DNA of 64,000 bases from Crocinitomicaceae bacterium (GCA_028689775.1 JAQVCM010000009.1:1-64000); one strand, 5' to 3'; positions 45,382 to 56,072 are shown, counted from the first letter of the stretch. Notes: a model not told the origin generated them from the sequence alone. Program-made: numbers and translations.

Positions 45382-45422
45382 ATAGCTACGGACTTAAGTC
45401 CGTAGCTATGGGAGTGTTCGTA
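45369..45422. repeat. perfect 54-bp palindrome right of the Y1 transposase
   Basis: The arms are 27 bp without a loop, centred on CTTAAG (45393-45398). The outer arm TACGAACACTCCCA is the last unit of the 18-bp array; the inner arm TAGCTACGGACTT is shared with the left palindrome. Confidence 0.9.
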
Positions 45423-45573
45423 TGTGTCCGTCTGTGTGCGTATCTCTGCACCGTGTCGATGTGTATTGGGTTCGTCGGCCCTACTAACGTTCGTTGAACT
45501 TATTCAATGCTTTGAACTATCTCTACATGTTATACTCTTTAGACGTGCAATTAAATCCCACCTCTACAAAAGC

Positions 45574-46128
45574 CTAAACCTTCTTCAACAACTCCAAAAT
45601 CTCAACTTGAATTAAATTTCCTTTGTCGTGGTTGTACCAGTTTTGAAGGGCTACTTTCAAGTCCTCCATTTCGGCGCCAGCAGCTTTTTCACTGTCGAAA
45701 ACAGCTTGACATGCTTTAGGTCTCGGTCCCCAAACAAATAAGTCTTTACCAGCCTCGTCGCGAACGATTAAAACTGGAACAGATTTGGAACCGTTTGTTA
45801 AGTATGAATCGATTTCAGAATCGGTATCTCTTAATTGAATTTCCAATTCTATCAATGGAGAAAGTTCACTCATGATGTGTAAGAAAGGCACAATGTGCGC
45901 TGCATCACCACACCAATGTTCGGTAATCAAAACCCATTTTTGTTTTGACTGAAGGTTTGTAAGATAATCTCTCATTTCTGGAAGAATCTCACCTTGTTTC
46001 AACCAACGATTAATACGTTTGGAATTCATTTTGGTATAATCCAAAAAATGTGGATCATCATAGGGAGCTATAGGGTTTGCGTTGTTCAAAATCTCATCGA
46101 ATCCTACTTTGTATTGTTCAAATGTCAT
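45574..46128 (-). CDS. thioredoxin-fold protein
   Basis: The 184-residue protein has a thioredoxin-like core with WVLITEHWCGDAAHIVPF, where the usual CxxC is reduced to a single Cys (WCGDA), and the cis-proline segment SKSVPVLIV. Members of this Bacteroidota family are annotated as thioredoxin family proteins of unknown substrate. No signal peptide is present. TACCTTTA lies just upstream on the minus strand as a -7-like box. Confidence 0.85.
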   Translation of the reverse strand: MTFEQYKVGFDEILNNANPIAPYDDPHFLDYTKMNSKRINRWLKQGEILPEMRDYLTNLQSKQKWVLITEHWCGDAAHIVPFLHIMSELSPLIELEIQLRDTDSEIDSYLTNGSKSVPVLIVRDEAGKDLFVWGPRPKACQAVFDSEKAAGAEMEDLKVALQNWYNHDKGNLIQVEILELLKKV

Positions 46129-46276
46129 GTCTATCTCTTTTTAATGTGAATTTACAGGGTAAAGGTAAATAACCTTTTCGGACTGATTAATGACCTGAAT
46201 CAGGTTTTTTCAATATGTCCTAGCGTCAAAATATTTTTCGACCCTGCGTCTTAATAAAAAAGAATACAATTTATGA

Positions 46277-46306
46277 TTTGTTACTGCGATGTTTATTGTA
46301 ACTTTG
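46277..46306 (+). promoter_or_regulatory. promoter of pyrG-yidC
   Basis: TTTG (46277-46280), an 18-nt spacer and TAACTTTG (46299-46306) fit the Bacteroidota consensus exactly, with the ATG 27 nt downstream. Confidence 0.75.
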
Positions 46307-46329
46307 CGCCCCGTAGTTACAAATTATAA

Positions 46330-47946
<1,617 letters not shown>

Positions 47947-47949
47947 GAA

Positions 47950-49827
47950 ATGGATAAAAACACACTTATAGGTCTTGGACTTATCGGAACACTCTTAGTA
48001 ACTTTTACGTTTTTAAATAGACCAAAAGAATTAACAGATGCCATCGACAACAAAGGCAAAACTGAAATTTCGGCTTCCACAGATTCCAAAAAGGATGACA
48101 GTAAAAGTGCGGTTGCTGAGAACAATGCAAATTCCAACAAAACAGTTTCTTCAGAAATAAAAACTGCAAATACAGGAGTTAAAACGGCTCAAACAGGTGA
48201 AACAATTCGCTTTGAAACGGATAAAATAATTTACGATTTCTCCACCAAAGGAGGTGTACTTTCTGCTGTTTACTTGAAAGAATATCAAACGTACAACAAC
48301 TTCGCAAAGAAAAAAGAGAAGCTTGTACCTTTGAGATTATTTGGCGAGGGAGATAACGTAAATGAATTGAGTTTTCCATTAAATGGTCAAAAATTCAAGA
48401 CAGGAAATAAACTTTTCAGCGTAGTTGATTCATCTTCAAATCGAATTGTATTTGAATTAAAACCTTCTGACAAACAATCCATTCAATTCGTATATACTTT
48501 GAAAGAAGGTGTTTACGACATGGACTTTGAAGTTAAAATGAAAGGTTTTGAAGGTGCTGTTTCTGCTGAAAATGTGATGTTGAATTGGAAAACGAACTTG
48601 AGAAAAACCGAACGTTTGTTGAGTGCTGAGCGCATGGTTTCCACCGTTTGCTTCAAAAACAAAGGAAAAGATCATGATTATTTAAGTGAAACAAGCGACG
48701 ACGATGAAAACATGGAAGCACCTGTTGAATGGGTTGCTTTCAAACAAAGTTATTTCAGCACCATCATGAAACCAGCTGGTGGTTTTGGACAAGCAGGTTC
48801 TAAACTAAAAGTAAGAACATACAAAGAAGGAGACCCAGAATACAGTTCTCATATCAAGAAGTACATTGCTGTAATGAACTTAGACCTGAGTAATACAGGA
48901 GATGCATCTGCAAAAATCAATTGGTTTTTTGGACCAAACGATTTCGATGTCTTGAAGTCGTATAATGCAGGATATGAAGACAACATAAACTTTGGTTGGG
49001 GAATTTTTAGATGGATGAACGTATATGCGATTCAACCTTTGTTTAATCTCCTAGAAAGTACAGGCTTGGCGGTTGGAATCGTTATTCTTTTATTGACTGC
49101 GATTATTAAACTTCTTTTGATGCCAATTCAATGGAAAATGTATGTTTCTTCTGCGAAAATGAGAATTTTAAAACCAGAAGTCGATGAACTGAATGCCAAA
49201 TTCCCGAACAAGGAAGACGCCATGAAAAAGCAAGTCGAAATGATGTCGCTCTATAAAACCAGTGGAGCTTCTCCGCTTGCGGGATGTGTACCGATGTTGA
49301 TTCAGATGCCGATTTTATTAGCGATATTCCGATTCTTTCCAGCGGTATTTGAATTGAGACAAAAATCATTCCTTTGGGCAGAAGATTTGTCTTCTTATGA
49401 CTCGATTTACGACTTTGGATTCTACATTCCAATGTATGGTGACCACATCTCTTTATTTACTTTATTGATGGCAATAACAACCTTGGTTTACACGTGGTTA
49501 AACAGCGGTAACATGCAACAACCAACGCAACCAGGTATGCCGAACATGAAAGTAATCATGTATATTTTCCCATTCATGATGATTTTCTTCTTCAACAATT
49601 ATTCAGCAGGTTTAAGTTATTACTACTTCATTTCAACGTTGAGTTCGATCATCATCATGGTGGCTATCAAACAATTCTTTGTCGATGAAGAGAAGTTAAA
49701 AGAAAAAATGGCTGCGAAAAAAGAAGCTGCTGTTGCAAAAGGTCCAAAAGCAAAATCTAAATTTCAAGAGCGATTAGAACAAATGCAAAAAGCACAAGTT
49801 GAAGCTCAAAAAAATAAGAAAAAGTAA
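47950..49827 (+). CDS. yidC: membrane protein insertase YidC
   Basis: YidC inserts and folds inner-membrane proteins. The 625 residues have an N-terminal helix (LIGLGLIGTLLVTFTFLN), a large periplasmic domain (about 70-340) and the conserved insertase core of five helices from about 360 (LFNLLESTGLAVGIVILLLT, SPLAGCVPMLIQMPILLAIF), ending in a Lys-rich ribosome-binding tail. It follows pyrG by 3 nt and is followed by a terminator. Confidence 0.97.
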   Translation: MDKNTLIGLGLIGTLLVTFTFLNRPKELTDAIDNKGKTEISASTDSKKDDSKSAVAENNANSNKTVSSEIKTANTGVKTAQTGETIRFETDKIIYDFSTKGGVLSAVYLKEYQTYNNFAKKKEKLVPLRLFGEGDNVNELSFPLNGQKFKTGNKLFSVVDSSSNRIVFELKPSDKQSIQFVYTLKEGVYDMDFEVKMKGFEGAVSAENVMLNWKTNLRKTERLLSAERMVSTVCFKNKGKDHDYLSETSDDDENMEAPVEWVAFKQSYFSTIMKPAGGFGQAGSKLKVRTYKEGDPEYSSHIKKYIAVMNLDLSNTGDASAKINWFFGPNDFDVLKSYNAGYEDNINFGWGIFRWMNVYAIQPLFNLLESTGLAVGIVILLLTAIIKLLLMPIQWKMYVSSAKMRILKPEVDELNAKFPNKEDAMKKQVEMMSLYKTSGASPLAGCVPMLIQMPILLAIFRFFPAVFELRQKSFLWAEDLSSYDSIYDFGFYIPMYGDHISLFTLLMAITTLVYTWLNSGNMQQPTQPGMPNMKVIMYIFPFMMIFFFNNYSAGLSYYYFISTLSSIIIMVAIKQFFVDEEKLKEKMAAKKEAAVAKGPKAKSKFQERLEQMQKAQVEAQKNKKK

Positions 49828-49844
49828 CATTTAATAACTGATAT

Positions 49845-49882
49845 TAAGAAAAGGTTTGTCTATTTAGGCAAACCTTTTCTTA
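49845..49882 (+). terminator. terminator of pyrG-yidC
   Basis: TAAGAAAAGGTTTG (49845-49858) pairs exactly with CAAACCTTTTCTTA (49869-49882) across a 10-nt loop. The final TTCTTATCTTT overlaps the next -7 box. Confidence 0.85.
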
Positions 49883-49888
49883 TCTTTG
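49881..49888 (+). promoter_or_regulatory. -7 element of the lipoprotein gene at 49943
   Basis: TATCTTTG is a perfect TAnnTTTG and overlaps the last two bases of the preceding terminator stem. TTTG at 49855-49858 is 22 nt upstream, slightly far. Confidence 0.5.
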
Positions 49889-49942
49889 AGAATTGTCAAG
49901 CCATAAAATCTTCATACATCCTTGATATTAAAAGCTGCAAAA

Positions 49943-50845
49943 ATGAAATCTATCCCTTTAATTTTCATCCTACTTTTCACCGCTTGTACTTCTAAAAAAG
50001 AACCAGTAGCTTCAGAAGAAAAAATCGAGGTAAGCTACAGCGGAAACATTTTCTATCCCTTGTATCTTGGAAAATTAGTTGAAACGCCTTTTTCCATGGG
50101 TCCAATCATGGATCTTGAAAAATGTCAAGAATTGAACCTTTCTAAGCTTACTTTGTATGTGAAAGGAGGTAGATTACCCAACAACATTTCGGAGAAGATC
50201 GTTTATGTTTTTAACAAAGAAAGTTTACCTAAAAGCTTTTATCATTACTTGCATCGCGCAAAAGAATATCCGTACTCTGAATTGGATTTTGTTTACAATT
50301 CAAATAAGATAATCTCAAAAATCAATGTTGCAAGATTCATGGGAATTAGCAATGTTCCACCTGTTTTATTTACGAGTGATTCCACGCAAACTTTGGCGTT
50401 AACTTCAAAAGGAAACAATCGAAATGACTCTTTGATTTTTTATCCATCCATTTCAAACCCGAAGTTAATTTTATCGATGGTCAACAATTTTGTGAACACG
50501 CTGGAAATTGTAGCGGAAAAAGGATCGCAAACAGAAGATTGGAAGTTGATGGCCGCAGAAATAGATTCAACACTTCAAGACTTTGCGTTGACTGTAAAAA
50601 CAGTTACGCTCACAGAAAATGGTTTCCCCATTGCGAGTTATGATTTGGATTCAAATTGGACGCAGAAAGAGCGCGTTCGCAGCTGGGAATACAACAAACA
50701 AAATCAGCCTGTTTATTACAAAGAATGGTTACATGGCTCGTTGGTGAAGCTAATGGAAATAACCTACGCTTCCAACAACCTTCCAAAAATGTTTGTAATC
50801 GACCGAAAAAAATTCATTTTTCATTCAGAATTTCATGTTAGATAA
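49943..50845 (+). CDS. lipoprotein of unknown function
   Basis: From ATG 49943 the protein has 300 residues with lipobox LFTAC (Cys15), then TSKKEPVASEEK. The rest looks like a mixed alpha/beta periplasmic domain ending in strand-rich repeats (SYDLDSNWTQKERVRSWEYNKQNQPVYYKEW), somewhat like toxin-immunity or YD-repeat-like proteins. No family is assigned. Its end overlaps the DUF4268 gene by 11 nt. Confidence 0.75.
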   Translation: MKSIPLIFILLFTACTSKKEPVASEEKIEVSYSGNIFYPLYLGKLVETPFSMGPIMDLEKCQELNLSKLTLYVKGGRLPNNISEKIVYVFNKESLPKSFYHYLHRAKEYPYSELDFVYNSNKIISKINVARFMGISNVPPVLFTSDSTQTLALTSKGNNRNDSLIFYPSISNPKLILSMVNNFVNTLEIVAEKGSQTEDWKLMAAEIDSTLQDFALTVKTVTLTENGFPIASYDLDSNWTQKERVRSWEYNKQNQPVYYKEWLHGSLVKLMEITYASNNLPKMFVIDRKKFIFHSEFHVR

Positions 50846-51302
50846 AGGAGAACTAAGAGAACGAAACATCCATTTCTGGAGCGAATTCAAAGAATACATG
50901 CGTCCAGATATTTCATCCAATGGAAGACGCGTCAATTGGCTCAGTTATCCTACAGGCATTAAATTTCTATACCTACGAATGGAATGCGACAAAACTGGTG
51001 CTCGTTTAAATTTCGACATTCAATCCAAAGATGCTGCAATTCGAGAAGTTGTTTGGGAACAAATGGAAGAATTGAAAAAAGTATTGACGGACTCCATGGG
51101 CGGCGATTCAGGAGAATGGATTTTTAATCACTATTCGCCAGACATCGAATCTTTTTGCAGAATCACGTGGGAATTAAAAGGTGTAAACTTTTTCGTAGAA
51201 GCAGATCATCCAGTTATCTATAAATTCTTGAAAGAAAAGATTCTTGGATTTGATGAGTTTTATCAGAATTACAAAGAAATCTTGATTGGATTGATTAAAT
51301 AG
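50835..51302 (+). CDS. DUF4268 protein
   Basis: The 155 residues match the DUF4268 family: NIHFWSEFKEYM, INWLSYPTGIKFLYLRMECDK, ARLNFDIQSKDAAIREVVWEQ and EWIFNHYSPDIESFCRI. DUF4268 is also found fused to nucleases and helicases, but here it is stand-alone. The function is unknown. It overlaps the lipoprotein gene by 11 nt, so translation is coupled despite one product being exported and the other cytosolic. Confidence 0.82.
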   Translation: MLDKGELRERNIHFWSEFKEYMRPDISSNGRRVNWLSYPTGIKFLYLRMECDKTGARLNFDIQSKDAAIREVVWEQMEELKKVLTDSMGGDSGEWIFNHYSPDIESFCRITWELKGVNFFVEADHPVIYKFLKEKILGFDEFYQNYKEILIGLIK

Positions 51303-51441
51303 GAATTGTAAATTACAGATTAACTCTGTTGCTACCTTCGGCGGTGGCAGATTTCAGATTCAGATTTAGTGTATGGATTGAAGGTTGTTTGGTAAATGAT
51401 CCTGTTTTTTATCTTAAAACGAAAATAAATTACTGCGACAG

Positions 51442-52584
51442 CTACTCATGAACACTTACTTTTGGTTTCCAAATTTCACATTGAATGGCTCGGTGATCCG
51501 AATGTACATCTTCTTGAATGGTGAAATTTGCTGATTTTAAATTCTTAGAATGGAAGATATAATCGATGCGACCAGCGGGTACTTTTCCAGCATACGTTGA
51601 CCCGATCCCACTTGCGGAATTGCGGAATGCATCCACAAATCGACTGTAAAAAATGTTATACGTATAAGAAATCGGCGTGTCGTTGAAATCTCCACAAATG
51701 ATCACATCATATGGACTTTGCTCAATGTGTTCCATTACTTTACGAGCTTGATCTGCACGCTTCGGAAATGCAATGCGAAGCTTATCCAACATCAAGCGAA
51801 CAGAAGATTGGTTGACGCCAACTTGTTGCTGATTTTCGCCAAAAATAGCATAATCATCTTTCTGAAATTTGATGGACTGAAAGTGTGCGTTGTAAATTCT
51901 AAAAGTATCTTGTCCTTTTACGATATCTGCATAAATACAATAATTATTATCTTTATTTTCTGGATCATCAAACATCACATCTCCTCTGGCAATCATTGGA
52001 TATTTAGAAAACATGGCGATTCCAAAATTTTGTCTTCCAGTTAATTTGTGACTATATCGCTCGTGCGAATACTTGGTTCCCAACAAAGTCAATAAGGTAT
52101 CTTTGGTTGGAAAAACAGTTGGTTTATCTTGCTGATAAAATTCCTGAAAACAAATTACATCTGCATTTTGCTCTTCTAAATACTTGAAAATAGCATTTCT
52201 ATTCGCATATTTATTATCTGCATAATTGTACAAATCAAACAAACGAACGTTGTAATCAAGCACTTTGATTATTTCTTGATCTTCTTCCAATTCTTGTTTG
52301 TCAAAAGGCAAAGAGATGCTTCTCAAGTGCAATTTTCCGCCGATTAAAATCACGACCAAAATTAAAATCACCATTCTCGATTTTAAAAAGATTCCGATCA
52401 CCAATAAGATCAAAACAATCCCCATGATAACGGGATACGCCAATCCAAAAAACGGCAAAGGCCAAAAGGTAGAAGGATGAACAAAAGGACACAAATATGC
52501 CAACAACAGTCCGAAAAGACTAATGAAAGCGGTAATTTTAAATATGCCCCTGAAAAGGGAAATTTTGTTTCTTGCTTTACCCAT
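51442..52584 (-). CDS. membrane-anchored endonuclease/exonuclease/phosphatase-family protein
   Basis: From ATG 52584 the protein has 380 residues. Three hydrophobic segments (about 12-85) anchor an EEP-fold catalytic domain with KVLDYNVRLFD, VICFQEFYQQ (catalytic Glu), ICGDFNDTPIS and the C-terminal SDHRAIQCEI. The fold hydrolyses phosphodiesters, with substrates from lipids to nucleic acids; here it is probably periplasmic. Its start overlaps the end of the upstream rhomboid gene by 8 nt. It is the last gene of the mutL run. Confidence 0.88.
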   Translation of the reverse strand: MGKARNKISLFRGIFKITAFISLFGLLLAYLCPFVHPSTFWPLPFFGLAYPVIMGIVLILLVIGIFLKSRMVILILVVILIGGKLHLRSISLPFDKQELEEDQEIIKVLDYNVRLFDLYNYADNKYANRNAIFKYLEEQNADVICFQEFYQQDKPTVFPTKDTLLTLLGTKYSHERYSHKLTGRQNFGIAMFSKYPMIARGDVMFDDPENKDNNYCIYADIVKGQDTFRIYNAHFQSIKFQKDDYAIFGENQQQVGVNQSSVRLMLDKLRIAFPKRADQARKVMEHIEQSPYDVIICGDFNDTPISYTYNIFYSRFVDAFRNSASGIGSTYAGKVPAGRIDYIFHSKNLKSANFTIQEDVHSDHRAIQCEIWKPKVSVHE

Positions 52585-53491
52585 TTTTACTTTCGTCAAA
52601 TAGCATGTCTTTTTCTTTCGAAGTCAAAGATTCATATCCTGATTTTGAAATTTTATCCAAAATTGCATTAATTTTCTGTTGTCTAGCTACTTTATCCGCA
52701 TTAAATTGCTCGTCACTTTTACTTCTGCCACCGTATTCGACGGTTAATTTCGGTTTCTTTTTAGAAAAAATCCCTTTCAACTTTGCTTCAGCAGTTTTCC
52801 AAAAGCGATCTAAGCGGTTTAATAAATTCTTTGATGTATTGACATTTTGAACTGCAAAATATCCGAAGACCGCACCTCCTAAATGTGCAAAATGTGCCGT
52901 ACCGTCATTGGATCCAATGCTTAGTAAATCATAAATAAAGTACAAACCAGCCAAAATGATGATTTTAACGGGGAAAACACCAAACAACTTGATTTCCATC
53001 TGAGGTTTGGAAATCGCAACTGCGATAAAAATTGCCATGATAGATCCAGAAGCACCAACAATAACAGCAGCATTTACGGCAAATGCAGGAAATAATTCAT
53101 GGGCAAGTATTTCCAGTAATCCACCAGCGATTCCACCAAAGATATAAATCAACAGCAGTTTCTTAGCCCCAAAAAAATGTTCAAACATCTTCCCTACAAA
53201 AAATAGGAAAATCATGTTAAACAAAAAGTGCATGAACGAAAAGTGTGCAAAAATACTGGTTACAATTCCCCAAGGTGCTGAAAGAAATCCAAGAAAAGTT
53301 GCTTTCAGTGTAAATACCTGTTCCAAAAAGCCACCAATAGTAGCAGATAATTCAGGAGAAATCAACCTACCAAGTACGTTTAGAATTCCAATCAATAAAA
53401 ACACCAAAGCATTCACAAACAGCAAGCGAATGTGCATTCCGCCAGCCTTAAATTGTTGCTTTAAATACGCGATAAAATTAGCTTGCTGCAT
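52577..53491 (-). CDS. rhomboid intramembrane serine protease 1
   Basis: Rhomboids cut membrane proteins within the bilayer. The 304 residues have six helices, the catalytic GxSG as G146-A-S148-G and His203 in AHLGG, plus the loop HFSFMHFLFNM. A long basic cytosolic tail (about 225-304, with KSKSDEQFNADKVARQQKIN) distinguishes it from its neighbour. The start codon is directly next to the stop of the second rhomboid gene. Confidence 0.92.
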   Translation of the reverse strand: MQQANFIAYLKQQFKAGGMHIRLLFVNALVFLLIGILNVLGRLISPELSATIGGFLEQVFTLKATFLGFLSAPWGIVTSIFAHFSFMHFLFNMIFLFFVGKMFEHFFGAKKLLLIYIFGGIAGGLLEILAHELFPAFAVNAAVIVGASGSIMAIFIAVAISKPQMEIKLFGVFPVKIIILAGLYFIYDLLSIGSNDGTAHFAHLGGAVFGYFAVQNVNTSKNLLNRLDRFWKTAEAKLKGIFSKKKPKLTVEYGGRSKSDEQFNADKVARQQKINAILDKISKSGYESLTSKEKDMLFDESKNG

Positions 53492-54238
53492 TTAGTAAAA
53501 GTTTTTATTTTTTTTTCCCCAGAAGAGTACCAAGAGAAAACCAACCACAGCACCACCAACGTGCGCCAAATGCGCCACACTATCTCCTGCTGAATTTTGG
53601 AAACTCAAATACAATTCAAGTAAAAAATAACCTCCAATTAAAAACTTTGCTTTTACTGGAAAAGGGATGAACATCAACATCAATTCGGTATTTGGGAAAA
53701 GATATGCAAAGGCAGCCATGATTCCGAATACAGCTCCAGAAGCTCCAACCATCGGCGTAATCGCTTTGGTCATGTAGGTTGCCAAAAGAAACTCATCCTT
53801 TGGGTTGTAACTGAACTCAGCGCCCACTGTGAGGTATTGTTTCAACTCAACGGCATTGTAGCCCAAGCTTATTAATTGTTGTTTCACTTGATACAATTCG
53901 TACGCGCCCAAGGCATTGTAAAACAAAAATGCTCCTACTGCAGAAGTAATGTAAAAGATGAAAAAACGTTTTGGACCCCAAATTTTTTCAAGCAATGAAC
54001 CAAACATCACCAAGGCAAACATGTTGAAGAAAATATGGAAAATAGCTGTAGAATGCATGAAAAAGTGCGTCACTACTTGGTATGGTTCAAACAAAGGACT
54101 GTTGACATAATGTGCACCTAAAAGTGAGATTAAATCGACACCCTGAGCTCTAAAAACCCACGTGAGCACGAACATCAATACATTGATGATTAAGATGTTT
54201 TTGGTAACTGGTGGAACGTTGTTTAAAAATTGGAACAT
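53492..54238 (-). CDS. rhomboid intramembrane serine protease 2
   Basis: The 248-residue paralogue has the same six-helix fold, catalytic S167 in GASG and H226 in AHLAHVGG, plus the THFFMHSTAIFHIFFNM loop. An insert of about 45 residues (110-155) follows helix 3. It lies between mutL (1-nt gap) and rhomboid 1 (0-nt gap). Confidence 0.93.
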   Translation of the reverse strand: MFQFLNNVPPVTKNILIINVLMFVLTWVFRAQGVDLISLLGAHYVNSPLFEPYQVVTHFFMHSTAIFHIFFNMFALVMFGSLLEKIWGPKRFFIFYITSAVGAFLFYNALGAYELYQVKQQLISLGYNAVELKQYLTVGAEFSYNPKDEFLLATYMTKAITPMVGASGAVFGIMAAFAYLFPNTELMLMFIPFPVKAKFLIGGYFLLELYLSFQNSAGDSVAHLAHVGGAVVGFLLVLFWGKKNKNFY

Positions 54239-54239
54239 G

Positions 54240-56072
54240 TTAAAATAATTGATTGATATCTTTAATTTGCAAAGTATTTAAAATCACTTTGCCTGTTGGT
54301 GAATATTGATGTTCTGGGCATTGAAACAAAGAATTCAGAAGTTGATTGGCAGATTCTGTATTCCATTGCAAGGTTTGATTTGCTGCACCTTTTGCAATCG
54401 CTGAAATCAAAACATGTGCAACTTCGCCTTTGTCAAGTTCTGTTACAGAAAGATTGGCAATGATGTTTTGCACTGATTTTTGAATTCCATCGTCTTTTAA
54501 ATGCGCCGGAGCACCTTCAATGTCCATTCCTGAATCATTAAAACTCCAAGCAAATCCCAAACGATTTAAGGAAATTTTGTTTTCTTCCCACAACATTTTC
54601 TCAGCTGCAGAAATTTCAAATCCCAAAGGAAATAAGAGTTGTTGTGAACTGATTGGCTGCATCACGAAGGTTTTCATAATTTCATCATACACAATACGTT
54701 CTTTCGCTCTTCTACCGTGAATGGCTAAAAGTCCGTTTTTAGTGGTGCAAAAAAGATAAGCACCTTGGAAGATAAACTGTTTGTTTGCATCCGCATGTAA
54801 ATCCATCTCCAAAGCTGGTTTTTCTTCCACTTCTTCAATGTCATAAAATCCTTCCCAATCTTCTTTTTTCGGTTCAACAGCTCCAAATCCCGCGCTTAAA
54901 ATAGCCGCAGACCGGTCGTTTCGAACACCCGAAGAAGGAGAAGATGGTCTTGAAAAAGTACTTGTGTTAAAAGGATTATATTGCGTATCTACCTGAATTT
55001 CTGGCTGAACCGGCATTTGATTTCGCATCGAATACGGAACATCAAAACTCGTCTCTTGGTCAAAATCTAAAGCAGGTGCAATGTTGAATTTTCCCAAACC
55101 TTGTTTGACAGAACTTTTCAAAATGGCATAAATTTCTTTGTCTTCTTCAAACTTAATTTCCGTTTTAGTTGGATGTACATTGACGTCAATCGAAGCTGGA
55201 TCAACATAGAAATACAAGAAATAGCTCGGGAATGTTTTTGAGGCTAATAAACCGTCATACGCTTGCGTGATGGCGTGATTGAAATAGGAATCTCTAAAAA
55301 ATCGATCGTTGACAAATAGAAACTGTTCTCCTCTGCTCTTCTTTGCAAATTCAGGTTTACCTACAAATCCAACAATTTTAACAATGCCTGTTGTTTCATC
55401 AATCGGAACCAAACGATCGTTATACGCTCTTCCAAAAATATCCACAATGCGTTTTCTTAAATTGGATTTTTCCAAGTGGTAACAACGAGTTCCATTGTGG
55501 TGTAAACTCATCAAGGTCTCTGGATTAGCCAGTGCGATTCGGATAAATTCATCTTCGATGTGTTTGAATTCTACACCATCCGATTTTAAGAAATTTCTTC
55601 TGGCTGGCACATTGAAAAAGAGATTTTTGATTTCAAAAGAAGTACCAACTTTGCACGTAACGGGAGATTGATCAACCAATTTGCTTCCTTCAATCACCAC
55701 AGAAGTTCCCCATTCTTGACTGTCCATCTTGCTTTTCAATTCCACGTGAGAAATTGCAGCAATGGAAGCCAATGCTTCACCTCTAAATCCGTTTGTGGAA
55801 AGATTAAATAAATCTTCCGCAGACCTCAATTTACTGGTCGCATGCCGTTCAAAAGCCATGCGCGCGTCCATTTCAGACATACCAGAACCATTGTCTAGGA
55901 CTTGGATGAGTGTTTTACCTGCATCCTTGATAAATATTTCGATTTCGGTAGCACCTGCATCGATTGCATTTTCCACCAATTCTTTTACCACAGAAGCTGG
56001 ACGCTGAATTACCTCTCCAGCCGCAATTTGATTGGCAATGTGATCGGGTAACAAACGGATAACTTCACTCAT
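54240..56072 (-). CDS. mutL: DNA mismatch repair protein MutL
   Basis: MutL couples mismatch recognition by MutS to downstream nicking or unwinding. The 610 residues have the GHKL ATPase motifs VENAIDAG, DNGSGM and STNGFRGEAL, a linker of low conservation (about 335-410) and a C-terminal dimerisation domain. In the C-terminal domain the position of the nuclease motif DQHA(x)2E(x)4E reads HGRRAKERIVYDE, so only the first Glu is kept. It begins a tight run with two rhomboids and an EEP protein. Confidence 0.95.
   Translation of the reverse strand: MSEVIRLLPDHIANQIAAGEVIQRPASVVKELVENAIDAGATEIEIFIKDAGKTLIQVLDNGSGMSEMDARMAFERHATSKLRSAEDLFNLSTNGFRGEALASIAAISHVELKSKMDSQEWGTSVVIEGSKLVDQSPVTCKVGTSFEIKNLFFNVPARRNFLKSDGVEFKHIEDEFIRIALANPETLMSLHHNGTRCYHLEKSNLRKRIVDIFGRAYNDRLVPIDETTGIVKIVGFVGKPEFAKKSRGEQFLFVNDRFFRDSYFNHAITQAYDGLLASKTFPSYFLYFYVDPASIDVNVHPTKTEIKFEEDKEIYAILKSSVKQGLGKFNIAPALDFDQETSFDVPYSMRNQMPVQPEIQVDTQYNPFNTSTFSRPSSPSSGVRNDRSAAILSAGFGAVEPKKEDWEGFYDIEEVEEKPALEMDLHADANKQFIFQGAYLFCTTKNGLLAIHGRRAKERIVYDEIMKTFVMQPISSQQLLFPLGFEISAAEKMLWEENKISLNRLGFAWSFNDSGMDIEGAPAHLKDDGIQKSVQNIIANLSVTELDKGEVAHVLISAIAKGAANQTLQWNTESANQLLNSLFQCPEHQYSPTGKVILNTLQIKDINQLF

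Larger units (their letters stand above)
45106..45573. other. 468-bp noncoding region with repeat array and palindrome
   Basis: Besides the array (45204-45381) and palindrome (45369-45422) it contains CGAACTCAGCTA (45159-45170) and, to the right of the palindrome, GTGT-rich sequence (about 45420-45470) that resembles the array read backwards. The open frame at 45190-45405 is a by-product of the 18-bp periodicity. Confidence 0.55.

Noticed and set aside
45190..45405. 71-codon frame with a hexapeptide repeat (NYEHNQ-like)
   Set aside because: The repeat follows from the 18-bp noncoding array and half of a palindrome; the units drift without keeping the peptide.
46190..46210. Short hairpin ACCTG-AAT-CAGGT followed by T residues upstream of pyrG
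   Set aside because: It lies before the pyrG promoter in a divergent region, so it is neither a useful terminator nor an attenuator; the 5-bp stem may be chance.
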